DNA of 64,000 nt from Xenorhabdus japonica (GTDB lineage Bacteria; Pseudomonadota; Gammaproteobacteria; Enterobacterales; Enterobacteriaceae): assembly GCF_900115195.1 (NCBI RefSeq), contig NZ_FOVO01000010.1, positions 26,634-90,633 of the forward strand, given 5' to 3'. Each line of letters opens with the position of its first letter. The stretch's first letter is position 1. The position numbers and the translations under genes were made by a program. Shown piece after piece: positions 31,204-42,486 of the stretch. The notes below the pieces were generated by a model. That model ran no database searches, had not been told where the DNA came from, and saw only the letters and a program-made list of their open reading frames with translations.

Positions 31204-31934
31204 GCCAGCTAAATTTATCGGCGCTGGTGGAATTGACACCAGAGCAACAAACCACATCATTGGCAGAAATCAATCAACAACTGGAATTGTTGGATGCCCA
31301 TGAGCGCGTGAGATGGGCATTGGAAAATTTACCCGGTGAATTTGTGCTTTCCTCTAGTTTTGGCATTCAGGCAGCAGTTTGCTTGCATCTTGTGACACAG
31401 GAGTATCCTGATATTCCTGTGGTTCTTACCGATACGGGGTACTTATTTCCTGAAACTTATCAATTTATCGATAAGCTAACTGAAAAACTCAACCTGAACT
31501 TGAAGATTTTTCGTGCAGACCACTCTCCGGCTTGGCAAGAAACACGTTATGGCAAGTTATGGGAGCAGGGAATGGAAGGGATTGAACGTTATAATCAAAT
31601 CAACAAAGTTGAGCCGATGAATCGGGCATTGAAAAACCTGCAAGCACAAAGTTGGTTTGCAGGTTTGCGGCGCCAGCAATCAGCAAGCCGTACCAAGTTA
31701 CCTGTGCTGGCAATTCAACGGGGTGTTTTCAAAATTCTGCCCATTATTGATTGGGATAATCGTCAGGTACATCAATACCTGACAAAACATGGTCTCGAAT
31801 ACCATCCATTATGGGAGCAGGGTTATCTTTCTGTAGGGGACATTCATACCACCCAAAAATGGGAACTGGGCATGGATGAAGAACAAACCCGTTTTTTTGG
31901 TTTGAAACGCGAATGCGGTTTGCACGAAGGTTAA
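31200..31934 (+). CDS. cysH: Phosphoadenosine phosphosulfate reductase
   Basis: Reduces PAPS to sulfite using thioredoxin. 244 residues, same length as E. coli. PP-motif-like [11 protein letters not shown] and the C-terminal nucleophile C239 in KRECGLHEG are present. No second CC pair of the APS-reductase type, so it is PAPS-specific. Translationally coupled to cysI; third gene of cysJIH. Confidence 0.97.
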   Translation: MSQLNLSALVELTPEQQTTSLAEINQQLELLDAHERVRWALENLPGEFVLSSSFGIQAAVCLHLVTQEYPDIPVVLTDTGYLFPETYQFIDKLTEKLNLNLKIFRADHSPAWQETRYGKLWEQGMEGIERYNQINKVEPMNRALKNLQAQSWFAGLRRQQSASRTKLPVLAIQRGVFKILPIIDWDNRQVHQYLTKHGLEYHPLWEQGYLSVGDIHTTQKWELGMDEEQTRFFGLKRECGLHEG

Positions 31935-32261
31935 ATTAATATTATAGATCACAGCAATTTTCTACTGGGCAGCGAATCTTGTAAAAGAAGCGCTGCTTTC
32001 GCGCGTGCTGAATATTTTGCTTAATTGGTCTTATAACATTTGGTATTTAATGTAATAAAAAAATCAGCTTATGCGATTCAGGAACAAATAATTACTTTTT
32101 ATCATTTCATAACTTGATCACGGCCTCATATATTCATTCTTTAGTCATCATAATAATTAAGAGTTCATACCCTATATTTTTTCAGGTTACTGTTTGGTTA
32201 TTTGCGTAGCTTGAAACTCTTTGGGTATATCATGAAATAGGCTCTAACACGGGATGGTATC
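31935..32261. other. cysH-cysG intergenic region
   Basis: No gene is visible. The region probably contains the cysG promoter and has an imperfect palindrome at 32168-32234 that resembles two other copies in the window. E. coli has iap-type sequence elsewhere in this interval; nothing like it is present here. Confidence 0.6.
32168..32234. repeat. Imperfect palindromic repeat, copy 1
   Basis: ATACCCTATATTTTTTCAGG on the left and TAGCTTGAAACTCTTTGGGT on the right form an imperfect inverted repeat with a loop of about 20 bases. The theme TACCC-n-TTTCAAxTTxxAGC recurs at 51218-51277 and as one arm near 43488-43514. Confidence 0.55.
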
Positions 32262-33770
32262 GTGGACTATTTACCTTTATTTATTGAGCTCAAAACCCGA
32301 GCTGTACTACTGGTGGGAGGCGGAGAAGTCGCTTCCCGCAAAGCAGACTTATTGCTTCGTACCGGAGCCGTATTAACGATTGTCGCTCCTGAACTGCATG
32401 TAGAACTGCAACTACGCCATCAAAAAGGAGAATTTGAGTGGTTACAAGGAACGTTTAAAACAGAATATCTTGATGGCGTATTTTTGGTGATTGCCGCGAC
32501 GGATAATCACAATCTAAACCAACACATTTTTTCAGAAGCCAATAAGCGCGCTATCTTGACCAATGTCGTAGATAACCAACCACTTTGTTCAGCAATTTTC
32601 CCATCAATCATTGATCGCTCACCGATTATGGTGGCGATCTCATCGGCTGGGAAATCTCCGGTATTAACAAAATTATTGCGGGAAAAGTTAGAATCCTTGC
32701 TCCCATTTAGCCTTGGTACGATGGCAAATATTGCGGGGCGATGGCGGGAACGTGTGAAACAGCGTTTTAGCTCCATACATCAGCGACGTCACTTTTGGGA
32801 AAAGGCATTTAATGGGCGTTTTGCCACATTGATTGCCAATGGGCAATTACAGCAGGCAGAAGAGCAACTTGAACAGCAGTTGGTTCAAAATGATTCTCAT
32901 ACCCAAGGTGAGCTAGCGCTGGTAGGTGCAGGGCCGGGCGATCCGGGGCTTTTGACATTAAAAGGGTTGCAGGTGATCCAGCAAGCTGACGTCGTTCTTT
33001 ATGACCATTTGGTTAGTGCAGAAATTCTGGAATTAGTTCGCCGTGATGCAGATAAAATTTGTGTTGGGAAAAGAGCGGGCAATCATTCAGTGGCACAGGA
33101 AGAAACCAATGCACTCATCGTCAAATTAGCGAATCAGGGGAAAAAAGTGGTTCGTCTGAAAGGTGGCGATCCATTTATTTTTGGTCGTGGTGGAGAAGAG
33201 CTACAAATTGCGGCAGCAGAGGGGATACCCTTTCAAGTTGTGCCCGGTATTACAGCAGCATTGGGAGCTTCTGCTTATGCGGGTATCCCATTGACCCATC
33301 GAGAGCACGCGCAAAGTGTCACCTTTATTACAGGACATTGCCGTGAAAATGGCAGTGAATTGGATTGGCCTGCGCTAGCACGAGGCAATCAAACACTGGC
33401 AATTTACATGGGAACCATAAAAGCCGCTTTAATCAGCCAAAAGCTGATTTCACATGGTAGAGACTGCAACACCCCCGTTGCTGTAATTGGTTGTGGCACT
33501 CGTCCAGAACAGCAGGTACTAACCGGAACCTTATCCGAATTGGAGCGATTGGCCCAAGAAGCGCCATCTCCCGCCTTGCTGATAATCGGAGAGGTGGCTC
33601 AATTCCACCATCAGATAGCCTGGTTTGAACAGAAATCAGTTGTTCAAAAACAGTCCGCGAATCAAAAGCAATCTATTGTCCAAACACAATCTATTGTTCA
33701 AACACAATTAACTGAACAAGGAAATGCTGCTGGTCAAGTAAATCACCCTGCTGTGATTGATTTAGTATAA
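32262..33770 (+). CDS. cysG: Sirohaem synthase (multifunctional)
   Basis: Makes sirohaem for CysI. The N-terminal half ([26 protein letters not shown]) is the precorrin-2 dehydrogenase/ferrochelatase; the C-terminal half ([33 protein letters not shown]) is the uroporphyrinogen III methyltransferase. The GTG start at 32262 ([15 protein letters not shown]) aligns with E. coli. At 502 residues it is ~45 longer than E. coli CysG because of a Gln/Ser-rich tail built from four 18-bp repeats. The tail lies beyond the methyltransferase fold and is probably unstructured. cysD starts 10 bases later. Confidence 0.95.
   Translation: MDYLPLFIELKTRAVLLVGGGEVASRKADLLLRTGAVLTIVAPELHVELQLRHQKGEFEWLQGTFKTEYLDGVFLVIAATDNHNLNQHIFSEANKRAILTNVVDNQPLCSAIFPSIIDRSPIMVAISSAGKSPVLTKLLREKLESLLPFSLGTMANIAGRWRERVKQRFSSIHQRRHFWEKAFNGRFATLIANGQLQQAEEQLEQQLVQNDSHTQGELALVGAGPGDPGLLTLKGLQVIQQADVVLYDHLVSAEILELVRRDADKICVGKRAGNHSVAQEETNALIVKLANQGKKVVRLKGGDPFIFGRGGEELQIAAAEGIPFQVVPGITAALGASAYAGIPLTHREHAQSVTFITGHCRENGSELDWPALARGNQTLAIYMGTIKAALISQKLISHGRDCNTPVAVIGCGTRPEQQVLTGTLSELERLAQEAPSPALLIIGEVAQFHHQIAWFEQKSVVQKQSANQKQSIVQTQSIVQTQLTEQGNAAGQVNHPAVIDLV
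33636..33707 (+). repeat. Four 18-bp tandem repeats in the 3' end of cysG
   Basis: Units at 33636, 33654, 33672 and 33690 encode variants of S-(I/V)-V-Q-(T/K)-Q; the last two units differ at one base. They form the extra C-terminal tail of CysG. Confidence 0.8.
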
Positions 33771-33780
33771 GGAATGCTCA

Positions 33781-34689
33781 ATGGACGAAAAAAGACTGAC
33801 ACACTTACAACAACTTGAAGCTGAAAGTATCCATATCATTCGGGAAGTGGCTGCTGAATTTGCCAACCCTGTCATGCTCTATTCAATTGGCAAAGATTCC
33901 TCTGTGATGCTACACCTTGCACGCAAAGCGTTTTATCCGGGAAAACTGCCTTTCCCTTTATTGCACGTGGATACAGGCTGGAAATTTCAGGACATGTATG
34001 ACTTCCGTGATCGCACAGCGGAAAAGTATGGCTTTGAATTGCTGGTTTACCGTAATCCACAAGGAGAGGCATTGGGTATTAATCCTTTTATTCATGGCAG
34101 CGCAAAACATACCGACATCATGAAAACAGAAGGATTGAAGCAGGCTCTGGATAAATATGGTTTTGATGCCGCATTTGGCGGAGCACGGCGTGATGAAGAA
34201 AAATCACGAGCCAAAGAACGCATCTACTCATTCCGTGATCGTTCCCATCGTTGGAACCCCAAGAATCAACGCCCTGAACTTTGGCGCAACTATAACGGCC
34301 AGATTAACAAAGGGGAAAGTATCCGTGTCTTCCCGTTATCCAACTGGACAGAGCTGGATATCTGGCAATACATCTATCTGGAACAGATTGATATCGTTCC
34401 TCTTTATTTTGCTAAATCCCGTTCGGTTGTTCGGCGTGATGGAACATTGCTCATGGTTGATGATGATCGAATTGACCTGAAAGCCGGGGAAGTGATTAGC
34501 CAGCACAAAGTGCGTTTCAGAACACTAGGTTGCTGGCCGTTGACAGGGGCTGTGGAATCAGAAGCAGAAACGTTGCCGGAAATCATAGAAGAAATGCTGG
34601 TATCAACCACCAGCGAAAGGCAAGGGCGCCTGATCGATAGTGATCAGTCAGGTTCTATGGAACTGAAAAAACGTCAGGGTTATTTTTGA
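33781..34689 (+). CDS. cysD: Sulfate adenylyltransferase subunit 2
   Basis: The catalytic ATP-sulfurylase subunit that forms APS from ATP and sulfate. 302 residues, same as E. coli. The PP-loop [17 protein letters not shown] and [16 protein letters not shown] are visible. First gene of cysDNC; its end lies 11 bases before the cysN start. Confidence 0.97.
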   Translation: MDEKRLTHLQQLEAESIHIIREVAAEFANPVMLYSIGKDSSVMLHLARKAFYPGKLPFPLLHVDTGWKFQDMYDFRDRTAEKYGFELLVYRNPQGEALGINPFIHGSAKHTDIMKTEGLKQALDKYGFDAAFGGARRDEEKSRAKERIYSFRDRSHRWNPKNQRPELWRNYNGQINKGESIRVFPLSNWTELDIWQYIYLEQIDIVPLYFAKSRSVVRRDGTLLMVDDDRIDLKAGEVISQHKVRFRTLGCWPLTGAVESEAETLPEIIEEMLVSTTSERQGRLIDSDQSGSMELKKRQGYF

Positions 34690-34700
34690 GGAGTCCAAAT

Positions 34701-36143
34701 ATGCCAGCACTTGCACATAATGAAACCATTGCTAGTCAGATCAAGCAGCAAGGTGGAGTTGAAGCCTATCTTCGGGTACAGCAGGAAAAAGGATTACTGC
34801 GCTTTTTGACCTGCGGCAGCGTGGATGATGGTAAAAGTACACTCATTGGTCGCTTGCTGCATGACACCCGCCAGATTTATGAGGATCAACTTGCAACTTT
34901 ACAAAGTGATAGCAAGCGAATAGGGACTCAGGGAGAAAAACTCGATCTGGCGTTATTAGTTGATGGATTGGCCGCTGAGCGAGAACAAGGCATCACCATT
35001 GACGTAGCATACCGCTATTTTTCTACGGAAAAGCGTAAATTCATCATTGCGGACACGCCGGGGCATGAACAATATACCCGCAATATGGCTACAGGTGCCT
35101 CAACCAGTGAGTTATCCATTTTATTGATAGACGCACGAAAAGGTGTTCAGGAACAAACCCGCCGTCACAGTTTTATCAGTACATTACTGGGTATTCGTCA
35201 CTTGGTAGTGGCAGTAAATAAAATGGATTTGATTGAATATCAAAAAGATATATTTGAACAGATCAAGCAAGATTATTTGAATTTCGCGGCACAATTGTTT
35301 ACTGACCTAAATATCTACTTCATTCCAATCTCGGCATTGGAAGGGGATAACATCGTTACCCACAGTGAAAAAATGGCGTGGTATACGGGGAAAACTCTGC
35401 TGAGCATCCTAGAATCCGTGGACGTAAAAACAAAAGCGACGGAGCAGCCTCTGCGTTTTCCCGTACAATATGTGAATCGCCCTGATCTTGATTTTCGTGG
35501 ATACAGCGGCACATTGTCGTCGGGGATTTTACGGCAAGGGCAGCAAATTAAAGTTATGCCATCTGGTGTTATTTCTACGGTGGAAAGAATTGTCACTTTT
35601 AACGGGGATCTCACATTTGCAGTGCCTGGAGAAACTATCACCATAGTATTAAAGGATGAAATAGATATCAGCCGTGGTGATTTGCTAGTCGCCGTTGAAG
35701 ATCAAATGAAAGTGGCTCGCCATGCTTTAGTTGATGTTGTCTGGATGTCAGAACAGCCGCTGATTCAGGGGCAAAGTCTGGATATCAAAGTTGCCGGTAA
35801 AAAAAGCCGGGGCAAAATCGATAATATCCAATATCAGGTAGATGTTAACAATTTGACTCAGAAGGTTGCGGTCGAATTGCCCCTTAATGCAATAGGGCTG
35901 GTGGAGTTTTCATTTGATGAACCATTACTGCTCGACAGCTATGCACAAAATGCGGATATCGGTGGCATTATCCTGATTGATCGCTTAACCAATGTGACTG
36001 TAGGTGCAGGATTGGTGCGTGAAATCCAATTAGATGTTTACGAAGAGCCTAAAGAATACAGTGAATTTGAACTGGAATTTAACCAATTAGTTCGCCGCCA
36101 TTTCCCGCACTGGGGAGTACGTGATCTACTGGGAGGGAAATAA
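34701..36143 (+). CDS. cysN: Sulfate adenylyltransferase subunit 1 (GTPase)
   Basis: The GTPase that drives ATP sulfurylase. G1 GSVDDGKST (residues 39-47), DTPGHEQY (G3) and NKMD (G4) are intact, followed by EF-Tu-like domains. The start at 34701 has GAGGAG 8 bases upstream; the longer frame from a TTG at 34686 overlaps cysD and is not preferred. 480 residues (E. coli 475). The GTG of cysC follows its stop directly. Confidence 0.96.
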   Translation: MPALAHNETIASQIKQQGGVEAYLRVQQEKGLLRFLTCGSVDDGKSTLIGRLLHDTRQIYEDQLATLQSDSKRIGTQGEKLDLALLVDGLAAEREQGITIDVAYRYFSTEKRKFIIADTPGHEQYTRNMATGASTSELSILLIDARKGVQEQTRRHSFISTLLGIRHLVVAVNKMDLIEYQKDIFEQIKQDYLNFAAQLFTDLNIYFIPISALEGDNIVTHSEKMAWYTGKTLLSILESVDVKTKATEQPLRFPVQYVNRPDLDFRGYSGTLSSGILRQGQQIKVMPSGVISTVERIVTFNGDLTFAVPGETITIVLKDEIDISRGDLLVAVEDQMKVARHALVDVVWMSEQPLIQGQSLDIKVAGKKSRGKIDNIQYQVDVNNLTQKVAVELPLNAIGLVEFSFDEPLLLDSYAQNADIGGIILIDRLTNVTVGAGLVREIQLDVYEEPKEYSEFELEFNQLVRRHFPHWGVRDLLGGK

Positions 36144-36740
36144 GTGGCTCAGAATATTGTCTGGCATTCACATGCCCTGAACCGGGCACAGCGAGAAAAT
36201 GCAAATAGACATCCTGCATTGGTGATTTGGTTCACAGGGTTATCTGGCTCAGGAAAATCTACCCTTGCAGGAGTATTGGAGCAGGCATTATTTTCACAGG
36301 GAGTCAAAACGTACTTACTGGATGGTGATAATGTTCGTCATGGTCTGTGCAGTGATTTGAGTTTTTCTGAAATCGATCGGCAGGAAAATATCCGGCGGAT
36401 CGGAGAGGTCGCAAAATTGATGGTTGATGCAGGGCTGGTCGTACTGACGGCATTTATTTCTCCCCATAGAGCAGAACGGCAAAAAATACGCGCATTAATG
36501 GAAGAAGGTCAATTTATTGAAGTGCATGTCGATACACCATTGGCGATATGTGAATCCCGTGATCCCAAAGGACTATATAAAAAAGCACGAGCGGGAGAAT
36601 TGCGCAATTTCACTGGAATTGATGCTGCTTATGAGGCTCCCGAACAGCCAGATGTGCATTTGGATGGCTCACAGCCTGTAGACTCTTTGATTGAAAAATT
36701 ACTTTTTGTACTGAAAAACCGCGGTATCCTGCCTGCTTAA
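36144..36740 (+). CDS. cysC: Adenylylsulfate kinase
   Basis: Phosphorylates APS to PAPS. 198 residues from a GTG start immediately after cysN. Walker [10 protein letters not shown] (32-40), [10 protein letters not shown] and the [19 protein letters not shown] segments match APS kinases. Last gene of the cysDNC operon. Confidence 0.97.
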   Translation: MAQNIVWHSHALNRAQRENANRHPALVIWFTGLSGSGKSTLAGVLEQALFSQGVKTYLLDGDNVRHGLCSDLSFSEIDRQENIRRIGEVAKLMVDAGLVVLTAFISPHRAERQKIRALMEEGQFIEVHVDTPLAICESRDPKGLYKKARAGELRNFTGIDAAYEAPEQPDVHLDGSQPVDSLIEKLLFVLKNRGILPA

Positions 36741-36781
36741 CTACTATACCTAACAGACAATCACACCTAACAAACCATCAT

Positions 36782-36818
36782 GAAACACATTATTATTGTT
36801 AGTGGAATAATGTGTTTC
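36782..36818. terminator. Hairpin after cysC
   Basis: GAAACACATTATT (36782-36794) pairs perfectly with AATAATGTGTTTC (36806-36818) around an 11-base loop. The T run is short, so it may be a terminator or an mRNA-stabilising element for the cysDNC transcript. Confidence 0.65.
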
Positions 36819-36958
36819 TACACTAATTTAATTCAATGCATTTCTATTATGTCGTGAAATAAGATCATATTTTGAAATGATGTTTTGGCTGGTTATGTGA
36901 GAGTAAGTAGCGTCATGCTTTCAGTTGTGGGATGATTAGCGGGTTTTCAGGGGGGGAG

Positions 36959-37261
36959 ATGGGTAAGTTAACGCTACTATTGCTGGTTCTACTGGGCTGG
37001 TTGCAGTATTCGCTGTGGCTAGGAAAAAATGGCATTCACGATTATATGCAGGTCAAGGCCGAAGTTGATAAACAAGAGGCGAATAATCTTAAACTTAAGG
37101 CAAATAACGAGCAGCTATTTGCTGAAGTTCAGGATCTCAGGAATCTTAAAGGGAATCTGGAGGCGATTGAAGAACGCGCTCGTAATGGATTAGGCATGAT
37201 CAAGCAAGGAGAATCTTTTTATCGTATAGTGCCTGATACCTCAAAACATAATGCGAAATAG
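36959..37261 (+). CDS. ftsB: Cell division protein FtsB
   Basis: A bitopic divisome protein that forms the FtsQLB complex. 100 residues beginning [20 protein letters not shown] (membrane helix), then a leucine-heptad coiled coil (~28-70) and a short periplasmic tail. The ATG at 36959 is preceded by GGGGGGAG; an upstream in-frame ATG at 36932 would add nine non-conserved residues. Followed by ispD after 32 bases, the standard enterobacterial order. Confidence 0.95.
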   Translation: MGKLTLLLLVLLGWLQYSLWLGKNGIHDYMQVKAEVDKQEANNLKLKANNEQLFAEVQDLRNLKGNLEAIEERARNGLGMIKQGESFYRIVPDTSKHNAK

Positions 37262-37293
37262 CGTTTAAATTAAAACAGTAAATAATAATTGAA

Positions 37294-38142
37294 ATGAATA
37301 ACTTACGACTTCATTCCCCTGCTGATGTTTCTCTTTCCGGCAATGCCTTTGTTGAAGATCATGAAATTATTGCCTTGATACCCGCTGCGGGTATCGGTAG
37401 CCGGATGAAATCTGATTGCCCAAAACAGTATCTCGATATTGCCGGAAAAACTATTCTTGAACATACCGTGGCGGCACTGTTTGAACATCCTCGTATACAA
37501 CGCATTATTATTGCACTGAATCCTGCTGACACCCAGTTTGCACAATTACCCATCGCTTCTGATCCAAGAATTGCGACGGTCATTGGTGGTGAAGAACGAG
37601 CGGCTTCGGTATTGGCTGGGTTGGATTATTTGGCTGGTTTGCCTACAGATAAGGCAATTTGGGTTTTGGTGCATGATGCAGCCCGCCCTTGTCTGCATAG
37701 AAATGATCTCGATAACCTGCTGCGGCTTATTGATCACAGTGTAGAATCTCCTGACGTATGTGGTGGTCTTTTGGCTTCTCCGGTGAGAGATACCATGAAA
37801 CGCATGGTATCTCTATCAGTAGAAAAAACAGTAGGGAAACAACCATCAGAAAAAGAATCATCCACGACTAACCACACATTGATTGCTCATACCGTTGACC
37901 GTAACGGCCTTTGGCATGCCCTGACCCCACAATTATTCCCTTTGCAGCTATTGCGTAATTGCTTGCTTAAAGCGCTTGCAGAACAAGCCTGTATCACCGA
38001 TGAATCTTCAGCACTGGAACATTGTGGTTATCGTCCCGTACTGATCAATGGACGGGCGGACAATATAAAAGTGACGCAACCTGAAGATTTGGCACTGGCT
38101 GAATTTTACCTATCCCGAAAATCTAAGGAACTTATCGTATGA
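37294..38142 (+). CDS. ispD: 2-C-methyl-D-erythritol 4-phosphate cytidylyltransferase, enlarged
   Basis: Third step of the MEP isoprenoid pathway. The CTP-binding loop [27 protein letters not shown] and the C-terminal [19 protein letters not shown] are conserved. At 282 residues it is ~46 longer than E. coli IspD, through ~22 extra N-terminal residues and a ~26-residue Ser/Thr/Lys-rich insert (about residues 171-197) right after VRDTMKR. A perfect 12-bp hairpin lies at the start of the insert. Overlaps ispF by 4 bases. Confidence 0.93.
   Translation: MNNLRLHSPADVSLSGNAFVEDHEIIALIPAAGIGSRMKSDCPKQYLDIAGKTILEHTVAALFEHPRIQRIIIALNPADTQFAQLPIASDPRIATVIGGEERAASVLAGLDYLAGLPTDKAIWVLVHDAARPCLHRNDLDNLLRLIDHSVESPDVCGGLLASPVRDTMKRMVSLSVEKTVGKQPSEKESSTTNHTLIAHTVDRNGLWHALTPQLFPLQLLRNCLLKALAEQACITDESSALEHCGYRPVLINGRADNIKVTQPEDLALAEFYLSRKSKELIV
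37786..37814 (+). repeat. Perfect 12-bp inverted repeat inside ispD
   Basis: AGAGATACCATG (37786-37797) and CATGGTATCTCT (37803-37814) are exact reverse complements separated by five bases. The structure spans the junction between the conserved VRDTMKR motif and the extra segment, implying a fold-back duplication or element scar. Confidence 0.9.
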
Positions 38143-38612
38143 GAATTGGACACGGTTTTGATGTGCATAAATTTGGCGGAAAAGGGCCATTGATCATTGG
38201 CGGTGTTCGCATTCCTTATGAGCAAGGATTAATTGCCCATTCAGACGGAGATGTCGCTTTGCACGCTGCCACAGATGCTTTATTGGGAGCTGCGGCACTG
38301 GGCGATATTGGTAAATTATTTCCTGATACCGATCCGGCCTTTAAAGGCGCAAACAGTCGTGAACTACTGAAAGAAGCTTATCGTCGTATCCGTGCAAAGG
38401 GCTATCGGATAGGAAATTTGGATATCACTATCATTGCACAGGCCCCGAAAATGTTGCCGCATATTCCCCAGATGCAGGTTAATCTGGCAGAGGATCTTGA
38501 GTGCCATATGGATGATATTAACGTTAAAGCGACAACAACAGAAAAACTGGGATTTATTGGTCGTAAAGAAGGTATTGCCTGCGAAGCAGTCGCTTTATTG
38601 GTGAAGGAATGA
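38139..38612 (+). CDS. ispF: 2-C-methyl-D-erythritol 2,4-cyclodiphosphate synthase
   Basis: Fifth step of the MEP pathway. 157 residues; zinc ligands D8 and H10 in GHGFDVHKF and a third histidine in the [11 protein letters not shown] segment. [16 protein letters not shown] near the C-terminus is conserved. Overlaps both ispD and truD by 4 bases. Confidence 0.97.
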   Translation: MRIGHGFDVHKFGGKGPLIIGGVRIPYEQGLIAHSDGDVALHAATDALLGAAALGDIGKLFPDTDPAFKGANSRELLKEAYRRIRAKGYRIGNLDITIIAQAPKMLPHIPQMQVNLAEDLECHMDDINVKATTTEKLGFIGRKEGIACEAVALLVKE

Positions 38613-39664
38613 GCATGACATTGAGTGAATTACATTGGCTTTATGACCGACCGGAAGCGAGCGGTGTTGTTAAATCCACACCAGAAGATTTTATTGTGCG
38701 CGAAGATTTGGGATTTTCTCCTGACGGAGAAGGCGAACATTTAATGGTACATATCCGTAAAACGGGATGTAACACCCAATTTGTAGCGGATAACCTTGCC
38801 CGTTTTGCCAAAATTCCGGCTCGTTCTGTCAGTTATGCGGGGTTGAAAGATCGCAACGCAGTTACAGAACAGTGGTTCTGCCTGCATTTGCCGGGAAAAC
38901 AAGACCCTGATTTAACGGCATTTCAACTTGAAGGTTGTGAAGTATTGGCAACTTCCCGTCAGAAACGCAAACTACGGATTGGTACATTGAAAGGCAATGA
39001 TTTCACTCTGGTATTAAGAGAAATCTCTAACCGACAATCTGTGGAAAAACGTTTGCAGCAGATAGCGCAAACTGGTGTGCCGAATTACTTTGGTGAACAG
39101 CGTTTCGGGCGAGGTGGACAAAATTTGGTTCAGGCTCAGCGCTGGGCGGCTAATGAAATTCATGTCAAAGAACGCAGTCGCCGCAGTTTTTACCTTTCGG
39201 CCTGCCGGAGCGCTATGTTTAATGCTATCGCCAGCATACGTATCGCACAGGGTGAACATCAACAGGTAAAAAATGGTGATGCGTTACAACTAACAGGACG
39301 TGGTAGTTGGTTTGTGGCTGATGAATCTGAATTGTCAGTATTGCAGCAGCGGGTCATGGATGGAGAGTTACAGATAACCGCACCTTTGCCGGGTGACAAA
39401 GCATTGGGAACTCAGCATCAGGCTTTAGAGTTCGAACAACAATGCTTATTGGAATATGAATCTCTTTGGGTCTTGGTTAAACGTGAGCGCGTGGAGAGTG
39501 CCCGTCGGGCAATGTTGGTAAAACCACTTAACCTGCATTGGGAATGGCAAGATGACCAAACTGTCACCCTCCATTTCTCTCTGCCATCGGGGAGCTTTGC
39601 AACCAGTGTTGTCAGAGAATTGATCAATCAAGATCAAAACAACACTGCGGATATTGCGGAATAA
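38609..39664 (+). CDS. truD: tRNA pseudouridine-13 synthase
   Basis: Isomerises U13 of tRNA-Glu. 351 residues with the catalytic aspartate D81 in [14 protein letters not shown] and NYFGEQRFG further on. The start at 38609 overlaps ispF by four bases (ATGA). C-terminus [11 protein letters not shown] as in E. coli. Confidence 0.95.
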   Translation: MSMTLSELHWLYDRPEASGVVKSTPEDFIVREDLGFSPDGEGEHLMVHIRKTGCNTQFVADNLARFAKIPARSVSYAGLKDRNAVTEQWFCLHLPGKQDPDLTAFQLEGCEVLATSRQKRKLRIGTLKGNDFTLVLREISNRQSVEKRLQQIAQTGVPNYFGEQRFGRGGQNLVQAQRWAANEIHVKERSRRSFYLSACRSAMFNAIASIRIAQGEHQQVKNGDALQLTGRGSWFVADESELSVLQQRVMDGELQITAPLPGDKALGTQHQALEFEQQCLLEYESLWVLVKRERVESARRAMLVKPLNLHWEWQDDQTVTLHFSLPSGSFATSVVRELINQDQNNTADIAE

Positions 39665-39827
39665 TGGATACTATCTACAAAACCGTCAACATCATGCTAA
39701 GATCAACCGATTTTCTGATAGCCTTAATATTGTCCAATCATAGGTTATACCAGACAAATGGACAACATACAGAGTAAGTTACAATATTAATCCATGCTAC
39801 ACTTAATAAAATCAATGAGATATATCA

Positions 39828-40592
39828 ATGCTGCGGATATTGCTGAGTAACGATGATGGTGTCACCGCACCGGGTATTCAAACCTTAGCGGCTACATTAC
39901 GGAAATACTATCATGTTCAGATAGTTGCACCTGACCGTAACCGTAGTGGTGCGTCGAATGCCTTAACACTGGATCGCCCTTTGCGTACCAACACGCTGAA
40001 AAATGGTGATATTTCTGTTCAGGGAGGCACACCGACGGATTGTGTCTATTTAGGCGTGAATAACCTGATTCATCCTCGTCCTGACATTGTCGTTTCAGGC
40101 ATCAACTGTGGCCCTAACCTCGGTGATGACGTGATTTACTCTGGTACGGTTGCGGCTGCTATGGAAGGGCGCCACTTAGGGCTACCTGCACTGGCGATAT
40201 CACTTAATGGTGATAAATATTATGAAACAGCGGCAGAAGTGACAGTGCGTTTATTAACATTGCTGCAAAAAACGCCATTGAGGGCGGGCAATATCCTGAA
40301 TATTAATGTGCCTGATATTCCCATTGAACAAATCAAAGGGTTTCGGGTGACCCGATGTGGTAGCCGCAGTGCAGCTGAGCAAGTCTATACCTTGGAAGAT
40401 CCCAAAGGCAATATGCTCTATTGGATAGGCCCTCCGGGAGAAAAGAGTGATTTTGGACCTGAAACGGATTTTGCGGCGGTAGAAGAAGGATTTGTTTCCA
40501 TTACTCCCTTGCAGATAGACTTAACGGCTTATAAAGCTCAGGAGCTGATAAGTGATTGGCTAGCAAAAGTCGGGGATATTGGGGAATGTTAA
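39828..40592 (+). CDS. surE: 5'/3'-nucleotidase SurE
   Basis: A stationary-phase survival nucleotidase. 254 residues: [13 protein letters not shown] with the metal-binding Asp pair (D9-D10), [12 protein letters not shown], and [19 protein letters not shown]. Overlaps pcm by 7 bases, as is usual for surE-pcm. Confidence 0.96.
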   Translation: MLRILLSNDDGVTAPGIQTLAATLRKYYHVQIVAPDRNRSGASNALTLDRPLRTNTLKNGDISVQGGTPTDCVYLGVNNLIHPRPDIVVSGINCGPNLGDDVIYSGTVAAAMEGRHLGLPALAISLNGDKYYETAAEVTVRLLTLLQKTPLRAGNILNINVPDIPIEQIKGFRVTRCGSRSAAEQVYTLEDPKGNMLYWIGPPGEKSDFGPETDFAAVEEGFVSITPLQIDLTAYKAQELISDWLAKVGDIGEC

Positions 40593-41212
40593 ACCGGTCA
40601 ATGAAAAATCTGCTGGCGCAATTGCGTCAGCAAGGAATTCACAATGAGCACTTGTTGGAGATTATTGCCAAAGTACCTCGGGAATGTTTTGTAGATGAAG
40701 CCCTTGCTCATAAAGCATATGAAAATACCGCACTACCCATTGGTCATGGGCAAACCATATCCCAACCTTATATTGTTGCCCGCATGACAGCGTTACTGAA
40801 TTTAACCCCTGAATCCGATGTATTGGAAATTGGAACAGGATCAGGTTATCAAACAGCAATACTTGCCCATCTAGCCAGACACGTTTTCTCCGTGGAGCGG
40901 ATTAAAGGGTTGCAGTGGCAGGCTAAGCGCAGACTAAAGCAACTCGAACTCCACAACATCTCAACCCGCCACGGTGATGGTTGGGATGGATGGCCATCAA
41001 AAGGACCTTTTGACGCTATAATTGTCACCGCTGCACCACCAGAAATTCCACAGGCGCTGCTCCATCAGCTTGCCGATGGAGGCGTGATGGTTTTGCCTGT
41101 CGGTGAGCGTACTCAGTTACTGAAAGTGGTACATCGTTATGGGAATGATTTTCATGGCGACGTTATCGAACCCGTCCGTTTTGTGCCCCTAATTCAAGGC
41201 GAGCTAGCATAA
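40586..41212 (+). CDS. pcm: Protein-L-isoaspartate O-methyltransferase
   Basis: Repairs isoaspartyl residues using SAM. 208 residues from the ATG at 40586 (SD GGGGAA region), equal in length to E. coli Pcm. An upstream in-frame ATG at 40556 would extend into surE and is not supported. SAM motif [12 protein letters not shown] and post-motif [10 protein letters not shown] are conserved. Confidence 0.96.
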   Translation: MLNRSMKNLLAQLRQQGIHNEHLLEIIAKVPRECFVDEALAHKAYENTALPIGHGQTISQPYIVARMTALLNLTPESDVLEIGTGSGYQTAILAHLARHVFSVERIKGLQWQAKRRLKQLELHNISTRHGDGWDGWPSKGPFDAIIVTAAPPEIPQALLHQLADGGVMVLPVGERTQLLKVVHRYGNDFHGDVIEPVRFVPLIQGELA

Positions 41213-41363
41213 TCAGCTAACTTATTTGAGATTTTATTTCAAATTAGCTGTTCTTTTTTCTGAAATTAAGCAAAATGTTTCGCTTAAAATCTTTTGTGAT
41301 TCTAAATTTCTTTATAAATCATCATTATTTGCATTTATATTTGCCTTTATAGGGGAATAAGGT

Positions 41364-42434
41364 ATGAATCTAGAAAACCCAGTGAAAAAAATAAAGTGGA
41401 TAATCATCAGTGCTGTTATGGGCGTTGTACTGGTAGGTTGTAGCAATACACCAAATCGTCCTGCCCCGATAGTGAATATCGATAATAAGGAGAAAAACGG
41501 AGAATTATTCTCCAGACCGTCATCAATTTCGACACCAATGCCATCTTCTGCTCCTCCAATATTAACGAATCGCACATCAGATAATCATGCTGCCAGAAAT
41601 CGTCAGCTAGTGAATGATGCTGCCAATAGTCGTTTGTCTCAAGGGAAAATTATCTATAACCGTAACTACGGGAATATCCCCAAAGGAAGCTACAACGGGA
41701 ATACCTACACGGTCAAACACGGAGATACCTTATTCTACATAGCTTGGATCACAGGAGATGACTTTCGTGATATTGCTCACAAAAATAACATCTTAGAGCC
41801 TTATAGCTTAAATGTTGGCCAAGTCCTAAGAATAGGTAATACAACCTCCAGAAATAGTGTATTAATAGCATCAAATAGCACCCAATCTGAAATTAAGCAG
41901 GTTGATTTTCAAAAAATTAATGCGTATCCTGCAAATATTGATAGACCAAAGTCAGAAAAAATGTTGCCAAGAGCAACTATTTCTGTTAGCGACAGTGCCG
42001 CTTCAAAAGTATCTACAGCAACAGATACGGAGATAAATAGCGCTATTAATGGTATTGGTACCATTAATAGTTGGAGATGGCCGGCAGAAGGAAAAATTCT
42101 TGAAAGTTTCTCTGATTCTCAAGGAGGGAATAAAGGCATTGATATTGCGGGGAGTCGTGGTCAACCCGTATTTGCAACAGCCAGAGGGAAAGTAGTTTAT
42201 GCCGGAAATGCATTACGTGGATATGGAAATCTGATAATTATAAAACACAACGACGACTATCTAAGCGCCTATGCGCACAACGACACAATGTTGGTTCGTG
42301 AGCAGCAGGATGTCCAAGCGGGGCAAAAAATTGCCGCGATGGGTAGTTCCGGAACAAGTTCAGTAAGATTGCATTTTGAAATTCGCTATAAGGGAAAATC
42401 CGTAAACCCGCTGCGTTATCTTCCGCAGCGATAA
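41364..42434 (+). CDS. nlpD: Murein hydrolase activator NlpD
   Basis: An outer-membrane lipoprotein that activates amidase AmiC at the septum. Lipobox VLVGC (Cys26), a LysM domain (YTVKHGDTLFYIAW, about 113-157) and a C-terminal M23-type LytM domain. The metallo-site histidines are replaced (KGIDIAG instead of HxGxD; LHFEIRY for HxH), so like E. coli NlpD it should be catalytically inactive. In E. coli the main rpoS promoter lies inside nlpD; the same is likely here. Confidence 0.94.
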   Translation: MNLENPVKKIKWIIISAVMGVVLVGCSNTPNRPAPIVNIDNKEKNGELFSRPSSISTPMPSSAPPILTNRTSDNHAARNRQLVNDAANSRLSQGKIIYNRNYGNIPKGSYNGNTYTVKHGDTLFYIAWITGDDFRDIAHKNNILEPYSLNVGQVLRIGNTTSRNSVLIASNSTQSEIKQVDFQKINAYPANIDRPKSEKMLPRATISVSDSAASKVSTATDTEINSAINGIGTINSWRWPAEGKILESFSDSQGGNKGIDIAGSRGQPVFATARGKVVYAGNALRGYGNLIIIKHNDDYLSAYAHNDTMLVREQQDVQAGQKIAAMGSSGTSSVRLHFEIRYKGKSVNPLRYLPQR

Positions 42435-42486
42435 ACCGGGGCAGGATCTGAAATCCTGCCCGCATTATCATGGGTAGGAGCAGCTG

